Below are positions 50,600 to 61,041 of a stretch of DNA of 64,000 nucleotides, in pieces. Source of the DNA: Zipacnadum sp036504235 (GTDB lineage Bacteria; Armatimonadota; Zipacnadia; Zipacnadales; Zipacnadaceae); assembly GCA_036504235.1 (NCBI GenBank), contig DASXVN010000006.1:1-64000 (forward strand). The letters run 5' to 3'. Both the position numbers and the translations under genes were made by a program. The notes below the pieces were generated by a model. The model worked only from the letters and a program-made list of their open reading frames with translations, was not told the DNA's origin and ran no database searches. Each line of letters begins with the position of its first letter. Within the stretch, counting starts at the first letter, position 1.

Positions 50600-53500
50600 T
50601 CAGGGATATATGCGCGGGTCATAGAAGCGCAGGCTCACGTTCTGCGCGGTCTTGCCGGCGCCGAGGAGCTCGATTTCATTCTCCTGTCCGAACTTGACCC
50701 AGGGGGTGATGGTCAGGTCCAGCTCGCCGCTGTAGGCGTGACCCGTGCTCTTGGTGACCAACTTGCCGTTGATCATGACGCCCGAGAACACGCCCTCGGC
50801 GTGGATCATCACGGTGCGCTGCGCTTGGTCCTTCGGGATGATGACCGTGCGGCGAGCGGAGCGGAGCTCGGGCCACGCGCCGGGCAGGGTGACGGGCTGA
50901 TCGTAGCGCCAGAAGTCCTTCGTCCCCTGCCACTCGCCGGCCAGGTCCTGCACGCCCTGCGGGGTGGGTATGTAGGAGAGCCAGAGGCGACCTACCGGCC
51001 CACTGACGGAGGCGGTGCTGTGGAAATCGATCATGACCTCATGCACGCTCCCCGGCTTGAAGTCGCCCTCCGCTCCGGCATGGCCTATCGGGACTGCCTT
51101 CCCATCGAGGTAGAAGTGCCCCATGGTGCAGCCCACCAGGAAGCTCCCCCCCGTCACATCAAACCACAGCTTCACGCGGCCCTGGTTCCACTCCGCCGGG
51201 ACGGTGAACTGCTTGCGGAATACCGCGTGCTTGACCTCGCGGTTGTCCGGCATGTTCCAGATCGCCAGCTCCCGCCGCGGCCAGTCCTGGGTGTCTACTC
51301 CGGCCGCCATCAGACTGTCGGTTTCCTCGAGGGAACTGGCCGGATGGAAGGCCCAGTCTTCCGTCAGGTCCAGCGCAAAGCGCGGCTTCCAGGCCAGCAG
51401 GGGGGGCAGGTCCTGAGGCTGGGCGGTACCGCGCCACCAGCCGCGCTGCAGCGTGAACCAGTTCGTCGGCGCCTGCGCCAGCGCCCCCCGCGGGGTGACG
51501 AAGATGCGCGTTTCGGCCGGCTCGAAGTCCAAATCCGCCAGCAGCGCCCGCCCGTCGCGGTGCTGCAGCGGTACCGGTTGCCAGGTGCGCACTTCCCGGC
51601 AGGTCTCCGGCTGCTTCTCCGCGGCGAACACCAAGTTGAGGCGCGCCTTCTCTTTGCCGGAGTTCCATAGCGTCCAGACATCGTAAAGCCCGTTGTTACT
51701 TACGTAGTATCGTGCGACAAAGGCCCCGGCGTGCTCGCTGCTCGGTGGTACATTTCCGGGGGTGTTGTCGGCGAAGGGCTTGATCGCCACGCCCTCCAGG
51801 GTGAAGGGCAAAGGCTGGACGCCGAAATGACGCAGGAGGTCTTTCACCATCCGGGCAGTCTGCTCCGGATTGCCCCCCCAGTAGCGATCGTGCATGAAAC
51901 TCACGCCCAGATCCACCACAAAGCCTCGTCCCAGCGGCCGCAGGCCTGCGGCCACGGTGCCATCCGCCCACAATAAGAGATTCTGGCATTCGGGCGCGAT
52001 CTTCTTCAGGGTCAGACCGTTGCCCTTCAGGTCCGCCGCCCAGTCTTCCGCGGGAAAGATGTCCTGGCCGGGGACCGGGCGAACGACGCGCCAGTTGGTC
52101 ACTACGCCATCCGCGCGGTGCTCATCCATGCCGGTGACCTGATAGCCGGTCAAGGCCTGGATCGGCCAAGCATCCTTGCGTTCCGGCGTGTGCCGACCGG
52201 TCTGCCCGAAGGTGACGAAGATCCCGCCCGCCCGCACGTAGCGCTCGATGCCACTCACGGCGGCCGCGTCCATGATGCTGGTATTCTGGTCTATGATCAT
52301 CCGGTAACGCCCGGCGTTAGCGTTCAGGAAGTCATACTCGGTGACCGCATCCCGGGGGTATTCGCTCTTGATGAGATTGGCCGCGCTGATGGTCCAGTAG
52401 CCGCTGCCCAGGTTCACATTGGGGTCCTTGCCCCAGGGGAAACTGACCAGGGACTGGATCCGGGTGCTGTGCAGGAAGGCTACCTCCGCGCGCGGCGCAT
52501 GGACCTTGCCGGTGAGCATGATCTCGTTGCGGTGGGCCTCGAAATAGGCCCGGATCTCCGGCGACCACATGATGTCGCCGACATTCATGAAGTAGTCAAT
52601 GCCCTGGATGCCCTCGGTGGCGTTCAGCCCCATGAAGGTCTTGAACGAGTCCACGGTGGGCGCCGGGCTGCCGGGCTCCAGCGAGCAAGGCAGATCCGCG
52701 CCGCGCATGAGCATGGGCAGCAGGTCGGCCCAGAAGCCGCTCATGTAGCCGGTGTTGTGGAACTCCCCGCCGTACTTGACGGCGAGTTCGCGGATGTCGG
52801 CGGCGTGCGCGTCCGGCGAGGCCAGGCTGAAGTTGCGGTTGGGGTCCACTTGCCGGATCGCGCCCATGCTCCAGGATACGGCATGAACCTTGGACCAGGT
52901 ATTCCAGTCGCTGAAGTCCACCCAGCGGGCGTTCATCTCCGGGCCCAGGTCCGGGTACTGCACCGGCGGGTGCGGGGAGAGATACACGCGATAGCCGAAG
53001 AATCCGTCGCAGAGATAGAGCGCCAGCGCGTTCGCCCCGCCCTGAAGCGTTTCGGTAACCTCATAGGCTTGCCAGTCCATGCTCCCCGTGCGGCGTTCGC
53101 CGAGGTCCACGCCGTTGAGTACCGCCTTCAGCGGCCAGGCGGGGCGGCGGCTCAGGTCCCAGACGTAGAGCCAGACGCGGCTGTTCTGCTTCCGCCAGGC
53201 CGCCGGGACCTGGACCGTGCGGCGATAGACCGCCGGAGTGTGGGGGACCATCAGGCTGCGGTCGTGCCCCGGCGTGAGCAGCTCCGGCCACTGACTGTCG
53301 TCGAAGTCCGGGCGGAACATCTCGTCCGGGGGCAGGTACTTCGTCATGTCCTGACCGGCGGGGACCTCGGGATGTCCCACGCGCCAGGCGCCCGCGAGGT
53401 CGAGGGCGTCCGGCCCCCAGCCCAGGAAGCTCGCCAGTTCGGGCGCGTGAACCTCCTCCCAGGATTTCAGGCCCGTCGGCTTGCCCGTCCAGCGCTGGCT

Positions 53501-54604
53501 GACCACCCGGAGGTCCCCGTACTTCTGTTTGAGGAAGGTGCGATAGCCCTGATCGGCCACCGGGCCGTAGTCCATGAAGAGATCGCCGGGGTGGGCTAGT
53601 TCGGAATGGGGCTCGAGCCAACTGGTGACATTGTCGTAGGCCCGGAAGTGGCGCACGATCTCCTGCATCTGGCGCATCATCAGCAGGCGCGAGGTGACCG
53701 CGTTCCAGGAGACGATGCCGGGGGCTGCCTCCTGCGCGTAGCCGGGCCCGTTGTACCGGTCCCCGCAGTACTGCGGCATCTTCTGGGCCGTCTCGTCGCG
53801 ATAGCGGTTGGCCAGCCAGGTCTGAGGGCCATAGCCGAGTTGCAGACCCACGGGCAGTTGCCGGCGCTGGGCGGACTGCACGGCCCACTCCAAGCCGGTG
53901 TTGTTCATCATGCCTTCCGCAGAATCCACGGTGAAAGGAGTGACCCAGTACAGCAACCCGGCCTTGCCCTGTTGGTCAGCGAACTCAAACTTCGAGGCCA
54001 AGTCGTAGTCCTTCACCCCGGGCTGCGTCTGCAGCGGGTAGCTGTCGTAGAAGCGGAAGCCGTACTTGTCCCAGCGGTCCAGCCACATCGGCACCTCGAC
54101 CTCGGGGGTGAATACGAGACTACGCTGATCCCCTTGCAGTCGCTCAGTGAGGAGAGTGGCCAGTTCCGCTTCGGAGGCGCCGGTGAGGAGGAACACCTCC
54201 GCCCCCGAACGACCTGCGGCGACGACCCCCTGGCCCGCAACGCGCAGGGCGGACACCCCGGCGACCGTCACCGCCTGCACTCCCGGGAGCACCTGCTGAT
54301 CGGAGAGGAACTTGGCCTGGGTGAGCTTGGCCTTGGCCTCGTTGTCACAGCGTATCCACAGGATCGAGGCCGAGGGGCTGGGCGGCCGCTCCGAGCCCGC
54401 CGACGCGCCAAACCGCCACAGCGTGCCCGACACCGTACCATAGCCGCGCAGCGCTACCGGCGGGAGAACCTCGGTCGGCACGCCGGGTGCGACCACGCGT
54501 ACGCCACCGGGGCTACCGGCAGCCAGGGCTGCTGACAGCACTCCGAGGGAGAGACTCACGAGCAGTCCCCGGCGGATCCAAGATCGCCAACCCTGCGTCA
54601 ACAT
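50600..54604 (-). CDS. Very large secreted beta-galactosidase-like (GH42-related) hydrolase
   Basis: This 1334-residue exported protein (signal LLVSLSLGVLSAALAAGSPG) has a central TIM-barrel region. Around residue 326 lies NVTSWLEPHSELAH and, soon after, GYRTFLKQKYGDLRVVSQRW plus SWEEVHAPELASFLGW, reminiscent of GH42 beta-galactosidases. A jelly-roll module (about 440-590, AVYRRTVQVPAAW) is inserted, a flavodoxin-like trimerisation-type domain follows (about 690-900, YRMIIDQNTSIMDAAAVSGIERYVRAGGIFVTFG), and a second GH2-type jelly-roll ends the protein. The acid/base is not certain. It ends 50 bases upstream of the URO-D-like gene on the same strand. Confidence 0.75.
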   Translation of the reverse strand: MLTQGWRSWIRRGLLVSLSLGVLSAALAAGSPGGVRVVAPGVPTEVLPPVALRGYGTVSGTLWRFGASAGSERPPSPSASILWIRCDNEAKAKLTQAKFLSDQQVLPGVQAVTVAGVSALRVAGQGVVAAGRSGAEVFLLTGASEAELATLLTERLQGDQRSLVFTPEVEVPMWLDRWDKYGFRFYDSYPLQTQPGVKDYDLASKFEFADQQGKAGLLYWVTPFTVDSAEGMMNNTGLEWAVQSAQRRQLPVGLQLGYGPQTWLANRYRDETAQKMPQYCGDRYNGPGYAQEAAPGIVSWNAVTSRLLMMRQMQEIVRHFRAYDNVTSWLEPHSELAHPGDLFMDYGPVADQGYRTFLKQKYGDLRVVSQRWTGKPTGLKSWEEVHAPELASFLGWGPDALDLAGAWRVGHPEVPAGQDMTKYLPPDEMFRPDFDDSQWPELLTPGHDRSLMVPHTPAVYRRTVQVPAAWRKQNSRVWLYVWDLSRRPAWPLKAVLNGVDLGERRTGSMDWQAYEVTETLQGGANALALYLCDGFFGYRVYLSPHPPVQYPDLGPEMNARWVDFSDWNTWSKVHAVSWSMGAIRQVDPNRNFSLASPDAHAADIRELAVKYGGEFHNTGYMSGFWADLLPMLMRGADLPCSLEPGSPAPTVDSFKTFMGLNATEGIQGIDYFMNVGDIMWSPEIRAYFEAHRNEIMLTGKVHAPRAEVAFLHSTRIQSLVSFPWGKDPNVNLGSGYWTISAANLIKSEYPRDAVTEYDFLNANAGRYRMIIDQNTSIMDAAAVSGIERYVRAGGIFVTFGQTGRHTPERKDAWPIQALTGYQVTGMDEHRADGVVTNWRVVRPVPGQDIFPAEDWAADLKGNGLTLKKIAPECQNLLLWADGTVAAGLRPLGRGFVVDLGVSFMHDRYWGGNPEQTARMVKDLLRHFGVQPLPFTLEGVAIKPFADNTPGNVPPSSEHAGAFVARYYVSNNGLYDVWTLWNSGKEKARLNLVFAAEKQPETCREVRTWQPVPLQHRDGRALLADLDFEPAETRIFVTPRGALAQAPTNWFTLQRGWWRGTAQPQDLPPLLAWKPRFALDLTEDWAFHPASSLEETDSLMAAGVDTQDWPRRELAIWNMPDNREVKHAVFRKQFTVPAEWNQGRVKLWFDVTGGSFLVGCTMGHFYLDGKAVPIGHAGAEGDFKPGSVHEVMIDFHSTASVSGPVGRLWLSYIPTPQGVQDLAGEWQGTKDFWRYDQPVTLPGAWPELRSARRTVIIPKDQAQRTVMIHAEGVFSGVMINGKLVTKSTGHAYSGELDLTITPWVKFGQENEIELLGAGKTAQNVSLRFYDPRIYP

Positions 54605-54928
54605 GTTGGTTCCTCTCTTTCGCTACGGTTGTGGTGGGGCGTCTGCGTTACCTGGGCAACCGGGCTTTCTGGACGGAGCGGAGCCCGGACGTACCTCGTT
54701 GTGCCTTCGCCATCACTCGACCAATACCTGCGCTGCGGGCAACGTAAGCGACCAGCACCGGCGCTGGTCTCCCACGCGCTGGAGCTGTTCGCCCCCTTCG
54801 GCGACGCGTGTGCTCCTGCCGTTACTCCCCCTCTCCCCAGCCGAAGGCGCGGGAGAGGGGGCCGGGGGGTGAGGTTAGACTGGCGCCGGCCTCACCTTCC
54901 GCCCCTACCAAGACCCCAACGGCCCCCC
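54605..54928. repeat. 324-base gap with a type C repeat
   Basis: CCCTCTCCCC...GCGGGAGAGGG (about 54829-54859) is a degenerate type C palindrome. The rest of the gap shows no coding or promoter signal that I can support. Confidence 0.5.
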
Positions 54929-57826
54929 TCAGCAACTGCCGCTCGTCTCCAGGCGGACGCAGGCTCCGGCCGGTAGCTCCATCTGCCACTTCCCGTCCAC
55001 GACCACAGGGGCGCCGCCGCCGGTGGGTGGGGCGTAGTCCTCCGCCGAGCCCGGCATGACCACCCGCGCCGCCACGCCCTCCGGCAGCGCGACGTCCAGG
55101 CGGAACCAGCCGTCGTCCTGCTTCCAGGCTACCTCGATCTCGCCGTGGGGGGTGGGCGTGCGGCCCCGGCACCAGTCCAGTCCGGCGGGCTCCGGGGCGA
55201 TCAGCGCCGTGCGGAAGCCCGGCTCCAGCGGGCGCACGCCGAGCTGGTACGCCGACAGGAAGTAGGTCGGGCCCGCGGACCAGGCGTGGCAGTGGCTGCG
55301 CGTGTGCGGAATCTCCAGCGGAAACATCTCCCAGCAGGTGCTCGCGTCGGCGTCCAGCATCATCCCCCAGAAGCGCCTGGTCCACTCCAGGATCAGCTCG
55401 TAGCGCCCCAGCTTGACCATCGCCTCGAAGCTGAAGAACAGCATGAAGGGGCTGCCGATGTGCACCCACTCGGCGGGGATTTCCTCCACGTACCCCGCCA
55501 CGCGCGCCAGCCGCTCGGGCGTCACGCAGTCGCACAGGTACAGGACGGTGTTGGTCTGCTGGCTGATTACCGGCGACTGGCTGCCGTCCAGATGCAGGCA
55601 GTCCACGTAGGCCTGCTGTTCCTCGGACCACAGGTGTAGGTTGATCGCCGCGATCACGGCGTCGGCCTCGCGGCGGAACTCGGCGGCGTCCTCGTCCCGC
55701 CCCAGCAGGTCGGCCATCTGCGCCCCGTGGTGCAGCGCCCGGACCAGCCAGCCGTTGTTGTGGGTGACAACCCCCTCGCTGGGCGTGTCCAGGGGCGCCC
55801 AGTCCAGCAGGTTCCAAGCCACGATCTCCAGCAGCCCCTGCCCATTGCGGCGGGCCAGGAAGTTGCGTAGCGTCGTGGCGACCGCCGGGTAGATCTCCTC
55901 CTGGAAGGCCAGGTTGCCGCTGTAGGCATAGTGCTCGGCGCAGCCGATCGCCCACAGCGCGGACCAGGCCGGGAGCAGGTTCTGCCAGCCGCTGGGCACC
56001 TGCGACTCGGGTATGTCGGACCGGCGCAAGGACCCGGCGACCAGCCGCCAGCAGCGCTCCACGAACCGCGTGTCGCCGAAGGACAGGTAGTTGATGAGCG
56101 CCTCATTGCGGGCGTCCCCCACCCAGAAGGTCTGCTCGAAGGAGGGGCAGTCCACGAAGGTGTCCTCCGAGCAGCAGCGGGTGGTATACACGCCCATCTG
56201 CCAGATGCGGTTGAGGCGGTCGTCGGAGCAGTAGAAGTTGCCCCGCTGGGTCGCGGCGTTGCTGGAGAACAGGCAGCGCAGGCCGCGCAGCCGCAGGGGG
56301 GCGGTCAGGTTGCGGACGGTCAGAATGACGTACCGGAAGCCGCGTCGCTGCGGGCTGAGGAAGGTCTGGTGGCCCTCCCGGCAGGTGTAGCGCAAGGTGT
56401 TTTCCATCTCCATCCACTGCGGATGCCCGTTGAACATCGCCTCGAAGCCGTACAGGTCGAGGACGGCTCCCGCCGGCGCCTCCAGGTTCAGCTCCCAGTA
56501 GCCGGTCAGTTCCCGGCCGAAGTCAATCAGCAACTGCACCTCGCCGTCGGGGGCGGGGGAGATGACGGTGGCGTCCTCGCTGCCCGCGCACAGGGCCTGC
56601 GGCGCCTGCACCAGCGGCGAGGCCAGCGGCAGGCAGCGCACCTCCTGCGCCCATTCGGTCTGCGCGCCGACCGCCACCAAGGAAGTGTGCTCGGGCGCAA
56701 CGGGCACGAAGTCGCAGGACAGGTCGGCGAGTGCCTCCGCCGAAGCGGCGCTCAGCGCGTCCGCCATGCCCTCGCTCAGCTTTTCGGGCAGGGACCACGC
56801 CGTCGGGTCAGCCGCCTCGGCCAGGCGGGAGAAGGCGGCGATGTTAGCGATCGCGCCCTCCGGTCCGCCCAGCGGCGCGGAGACGGCCACCTCCTGCTCT
56901 GACTCCAGACCGAAGACATACGACCAGTCGTGCCGCCAGCCGCTCACGTCCAGGGTCAGCAGGTTGTCGCCCGCCTTCAAGTCTAGAGCGATCCGCTTGC
57001 CCTTGGCCTCCACCAGCTCACCGTTAAGGGCGACGTGTCGGGCCTCGCCGACTTGCAGTAGCGTGACCGGCCCGGCCTCGGCAACGGTCAGGACCATCGC
57101 CAGGGCTGCCTCCGCCGGGTAGTTGTTGGCGGTGAGGTCGTTGTCCAGGACCGTAGGCCGCAGGTTGAAGTGCCGGACCAGGCGCGGGGTCTGCACCACT
57201 CGCGCGGAGACCACGCGGGCCGGGAGGACCCACTCCTCGCTCAGGAAGGGGATCTCGCGGGGCGACAGCTCCACCCACGGCTCCCTGCCCGGCGCGCCGA
57301 TGGCCAGCGCCGGCGTCCAGGCCGAATCGTCGTAGCCGGGCGAGGTCCAGCCGGCCGGCTCCTCGCGGGCGTCATACTGCTCCGCCCAGCCCTGCTGGCA
57401 GGAGATGCGCGGGGTGGGGCGCGCCCAGGCCTCGTGCCGCCGCACGCGCCAGGAGGAGTCGGTGGCGATCACCGTGCCGCCGATCTCCAGTTGCGCCAGC
57501 AGCCCGCCGCGGCCCAGAATATACTGGAAGTTGCTCGTGCCCCAGCAGGTGATCAGCACGGCGATCACGTTGCGCCCCGCGTGCAGATAGGGCGCGATCT
57601 CCCGGGTGTCATACTGGTAGTCCCAGGGCCAGCAGCGATTGGGGCCGGGGCCGATGCGCCGGCCATTCACGAACAGCAGGTAGCGGCTGTCGGCGGTTAT
57701 CTGCAGCAGCGCACTGGCCGGCGCGGCCTCCAGGTCAAACTCGCGGCGGGCGGCCAGGTAGTAGTTCATCGGGGCCGGATCGCCCTCGGTCCAGATCCAT
57801 TGCGCTTGCGTGAAGGGGTGAGCCAT
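54929..57826 (-). CDS. GH78 alpha-L-rhamnosidase
   Basis: This 965-residue enzyme removes terminal alpha-L-rhamnose. N-terminal beta modules include NYYLAARREFDLEAAPASALLQITADSRYLLFVNGRRIG and a GTSNFQYILG stretch. The (alpha/alpha)6 domain has the catalytic motif TFVDCPSFEQTFWVGDARNEALINY near residue 554, with the expected Asp and Glu, and a C-terminal beta-sandwich. ATG 57826 is preceded by GGAGGTAATC. No signal peptide is present, so it acts in the cytoplasm on imported oligosaccharides. It is divergent from the second GH38 gene. Confidence 0.9.
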   Translation of the reverse strand: MAHPFTQAQWIWTEGDPAPMNYYLAARREFDLEAAPASALLQITADSRYLLFVNGRRIGPGPNRCWPWDYQYDTREIAPYLHAGRNVIAVLITCWGTSNFQYILGRGGLLAQLEIGGTVIATDSSWRVRRHEAWARPTPRISCQQGWAEQYDAREEPAGWTSPGYDDSAWTPALAIGAPGREPWVELSPREIPFLSEEWVLPARVVSARVVQTPRLVRHFNLRPTVLDNDLTANNYPAEAALAMVLTVAEAGPVTLLQVGEARHVALNGELVEAKGKRIALDLKAGDNLLTLDVSGWRHDWSYVFGLESEQEVAVSAPLGGPEGAIANIAAFSRLAEAADPTAWSLPEKLSEGMADALSAASAEALADLSCDFVPVAPEHTSLVAVGAQTEWAQEVRCLPLASPLVQAPQALCAGSEDATVISPAPDGEVQLLIDFGRELTGYWELNLEAPAGAVLDLYGFEAMFNGHPQWMEMENTLRYTCREGHQTFLSPQRRGFRYVILTVRNLTAPLRLRGLRCLFSSNAATQRGNFYCSDDRLNRIWQMGVYTTRCCSEDTFVDCPSFEQTFWVGDARNEALINYLSFGDTRFVERCWRLVAGSLRRSDIPESQVPSGWQNLLPAWSALWAIGCAEHYAYSGNLAFQEEIYPAVATTLRNFLARRNGQGLLEIVAWNLLDWAPLDTPSEGVVTHNNGWLVRALHHGAQMADLLGRDEDAAEFRREADAVIAAINLHLWSEEQQAYVDCLHLDGSQSPVISQQTNTVLYLCDCVTPERLARVAGYVEEIPAEWVHIGSPFMLFFSFEAMVKLGRYELILEWTRRFWGMMLDADASTCWEMFPLEIPHTRSHCHAWSAGPTYFLSAYQLGVRPLEPGFRTALIAPEPAGLDWCRGRTPTPHGEIEVAWKQDDGWFRLDVALPEGVAARVVMPGSAEDYAPPTGGGAPVVVDGKWQMELPAGACVRLETSGSC

Positions 57827-57984
57827 GATTACCTCCGGAGATTGGGAGCGACGCGGCCTCAGTTCGGCTTCCGGGCGGCGTATTCCTGCCGGGGAGGGAG
57901 TGAGACGTTGCACAGCGAACAACAGCGCTGAAGGCGCGGGGTCCCGGCTCCCGGCTTCTATTCTGACCCAAGGAGTACCCCTAC

Positions 57985-60930
57985 ATGACCACCCTGGCTG
58001 CGTTCAACGATAGTCTGGCCGCTCTGAATTCTTCCGAGGAGGCGTGGGATTCGCCCCTCAAGCGCCTGCGCTACGAGTTGAAGTTCCTCAGCTCCATCCT
58101 GCCCGCTCATCCCGAGCAGGCGACGGAGGGGCAGGCGCTCCTGGAGCAGGTCCTGGGCGAGGCGCTCGCCGGACTGCGCGCCGGGACCGCGCCCGCGGCC
58201 GTGGTGGAGGAAGCCGAGCGCCGGCTGGCCCCCCTGGGCCCGCTGGCCAAGGCCTACGTCCTGTTCTGCGCCGGGCACGCACACATTGACATGAACTGGA
58301 TGTGGACCTGGCCCGAGACGGTGTCCGTCACCTACGACACCTTCCAGACCATGGACCGGCTCATGGACGAGTTCCCCGAGTTTTGCTTCTCCCAGAGCCA
58401 GGCCTCCGTTTACCAGGCCATGCAGCAGTACGCGCCGGAGGTGCTGGCGATGATCAAGCGGCGCGTGCAGGAGGGCCGCTGGGAGATCACCGCCAGCCAG
58501 TGGGTCGAGGGCGACAAGAACATGGCCTCCGGCGAGATTCTCTGTCGGCACCTGCTCTACACTCGCCGCTGGCTGCAGGAGAACCTGGGCCTGCCCTACG
58601 ATGCGGTCAAGATTGACTGGGAATGCGACACCTTCGGCCACTGCTGGACCCTGCCGGGGATTCTCAGCCGCGGCGGCGTCACCCGCTACTACCACCACCG
58701 CTCCAACGGCCCGCGCCTCCGCTCCGCGGTCAGTGGCGAGCGTTCGCGGCTGTTCTGGTGGGAAAGCCCGGATGGCTCGCGGGTGCTGACCTTTGACGAT
58801 TCGCCCTATGGCTACAACAACGAGATCAACCCGCAGATGGTGGACGGCCTGGCCGCCTGGGAGCGCAACACCGGCCTGAAGGAGATGCTGTGGGTCTACG
58901 GCGTCGGCGATCATGGCGGCGGCCCGACCCGCAAGCACCTGCGGGCCGCGGTGGCGATGCAGTCCTGGCCCCTGTGGCCGACCCTGAAGCTGACCACCAC
59001 CGACGACTTTTTCAACACGGTGGAGGCCAAGCTGGCGGGGCGGGACCTGCCCGTACACGCGGACGAGCTGAACTTCGTCTTTGAGGGCTGCTACACGTCG
59101 CAAAGCCAGGTGAAATTCGCCAATCGCCAGGGCGAGAACGCGCTGGTCGGCGCGGAGGCGGCGGCGGTCCTGGGGCTGCGGCTGGCGGGGGTGGCCTACC
59201 CCGGTCCGGCGCTGCTGGAGTCCTGGCAGCGAGCGATGTTCCTGCAGTTCCACGACATCCTGCCCGGCTCCGGGGTCCGCGAGACCTACGAGCACGCGCA
59301 GGGCCAGTTCCAGGAGACCCTGGCGCATACCAACATGATCAAGACCCGCAGCCTCCGCACCATCGCGGCCGCGGTCAACACGGCGGCTGGCGCGCCGCTG
59401 CCTCCCGCGGGGGGCCTGGGCCTGGGCGCGGGCGTCGGCGACGGCGCCTGGTGGGGCGGAGTCTCCGCCCTGGGCGCCGGGGAAGGCGCGGCGGAGCCGT
59501 TTGTGGTCTTCAACCTGACCCCCTTCGTGCGCGATGAGCTGGTCGTCGTCAAGCTGTGGAACCGGCCGGTCGGCAACCAGGTCACGGTCCGCGACGCCGC
59601 CGGGAACATCCAGCCGGGCCAGATTCTGGAGCGCGGCCACTACTGGGGGCACCAGTGCACCTCGATAGCCTTCCGGGCCACCGCCCTGCCGGCCTGCGGC
59701 TATGCTACCTACTTGGTCGAGCCCTGCCTGCCGGAGGAGCAGGCCCCGATTGCCGAGACGCTGAACCTCCCGCCCGTGACCGGCGAAGAAGCGACCGGCG
59801 CTTACCTCCGCGAGATGGGGCGACCGATCTACGGCCTCGGCTACGTGCAGGCGCAGTACACCGGCGCGGTGGCGCTGGGCAACGAGTACCTGGAGGTCGT
59901 CATCTCCCCGGAGGCGGGCGGCGTGGTTAGCGTGCTCGATAAGGAGAGCGGCCACGAGTTGGTGGCCGCGGAGGCCGTGCTGGGCGCGCTGGAGCATGAG
60001 TTGGAGGCCCCGCACCCGATGAGTTCCTGGCAACTCGGGGCGATTATTGACCGCAAGAACCCGCTGGCCGGCTGCACCCTGCAGTCCCTGCACCAGGGAC
60101 CGGCGGTCGCCGCGGTCAAGCTCAGCCGCAAGTTCGGGGACTCGACATACGACCTCACCATCAGCCTGGCGGGCGGCAGCCGCCGCCTGGACTTTGACCT
60201 GGACGTAGACTGGCGCGAGCCGGGCGGGCCGGAGATCGGCGTGCCGGCGCTGCGGGCCACCTTCCCGCTGAATCTGGAAGAGACCCGCGCCCAGTTCGAG
60301 ATTGCCTGCGGCAGTATCGAGCGGGAGACCGATGGGGAGGAGTCGCCGGCCCTCAACTGGGTGGACCTCAGCGGCAGTTGCGGCTGCGAGGAGGGCTGCC
60401 GGTTCGGCGCGACCCTGCTCAACGAGGGCAAGTATGGGCACCAGGCCTTCGAGGAGACGCTGCGGCTGACGCTGTTGCGCTCCAGCTACGAGCCGGACCC
60501 GCTGCCTGACCAGGGCCGCCACGAGATTCGCTACGCGCTGGAGTTCCATGCGGGCGACTGCGACCTCGCCGCCGCCGCGCGGGCGGGGCTGGCCTTCAAT
60601 CACCCCGTAGTTCCCGTGGGGACCACCGTGCACGAGGGAGCGTTGCCGCCGGCTTACAGCGGACTGGAGGTGCTCTCGCCGGGGGTGCTGGTCTCGGGCC
60701 TGAAGCGAGCGGAGGACTCCGAAGCGCTAGTGGTGCGCCTGTACGAGATCGCCGGGGAGGCTACGGAGGCGCGCCTGCGCCTCGCGCCGGAACTGGCCCC
60801 GGTTGGCGCGCCGGTGGTGGAGACCGACGTGCTGGAGCAGCCCCTGGCCGCCTCGACGGCGCGCTGGGAGGGCGAGACGCTGGTGGTGTCCGTGCCGGCC
60901 TATGGGCTAGCGACGGTGCGGGTCGGCTAG
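57985..60930 (+). CDS. GH38 alpha-mannosidase (second copy, different subtype)
   Basis: This 981-residue enzyme has a helical N-terminal domain, then CAGHAHIDMNWMWTWPE with zinc ligands His100 and Asp102, the nucleophile Asp215 in WECDTFGHCWTLP, GDHGGGPTRKHL, and FLQFHDILPGSGVRETYEHA. The length matches the class of mannosidases with a full C-terminal beta region. It has only local similarity to the GH38 protein at 46208, so it probably cleaves a different linkage. There is no signal peptide. Confidence 0.92.
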   Translation: MTTLAAFNDSLAALNSSEEAWDSPLKRLRYELKFLSSILPAHPEQATEGQALLEQVLGEALAGLRAGTAPAAVVEEAERRLAPLGPLAKAYVLFCAGHAHIDMNWMWTWPETVSVTYDTFQTMDRLMDEFPEFCFSQSQASVYQAMQQYAPEVLAMIKRRVQEGRWEITASQWVEGDKNMASGEILCRHLLYTRRWLQENLGLPYDAVKIDWECDTFGHCWTLPGILSRGGVTRYYHHRSNGPRLRSAVSGERSRLFWWESPDGSRVLTFDDSPYGYNNEINPQMVDGLAAWERNTGLKEMLWVYGVGDHGGGPTRKHLRAAVAMQSWPLWPTLKLTTTDDFFNTVEAKLAGRDLPVHADELNFVFEGCYTSQSQVKFANRQGENALVGAEAAAVLGLRLAGVAYPGPALLESWQRAMFLQFHDILPGSGVRETYEHAQGQFQETLAHTNMIKTRSLRTIAAAVNTAAGAPLPPAGGLGLGAGVGDGAWWGGVSALGAGEGAAEPFVVFNLTPFVRDELVVVKLWNRPVGNQVTVRDAAGNIQPGQILERGHYWGHQCTSIAFRATALPACGYATYLVEPCLPEEQAPIAETLNLPPVTGEEATGAYLREMGRPIYGLGYVQAQYTGAVALGNEYLEVVISPEAGGVVSVLDKESGHELVAAEAVLGALEHELEAPHPMSSWQLGAIIDRKNPLAGCTLQSLHQGPAVAAVKLSRKFGDSTYDLTISLAGGSRRLDFDLDVDWREPGGPEIGVPALRATFPLNLEETRAQFEIACGSIERETDGEESPALNWVDLSGSCGCEEGCRFGATLLNEGKYGHQAFEETLRLTLLRSSYEPDPLPDQGRHEIRYALEFHAGDCDLAAAARAGLAFNHPVVPVGTTVHEGALPPAYSGLEVLSPGVLVSGLKRAEDSEALVVRLYEIAGEATEARLRLAPELAPVGAPVVETDVLEQPLAASTARWEGETLVVSVPAYGLATVRVG

Positions 60931-61041
60931 CGCCTCGCGCGTGACGCTCTCGGCCTCCGGGCGAGGCGGGTAGAACTTGGCAGTGAGGAAGGCGCGCGCT
61001 GCGGCCGTCACGGCGAGGGGTTGCGCGGCAAGGAAGCCGCC

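Noticed and set aside
57958..60633. Long minus-strand open frame opposite the second GH38 gene
   Set aside because: Same GC-driven artefact; the plus frame has catalytic motifs and correct length.
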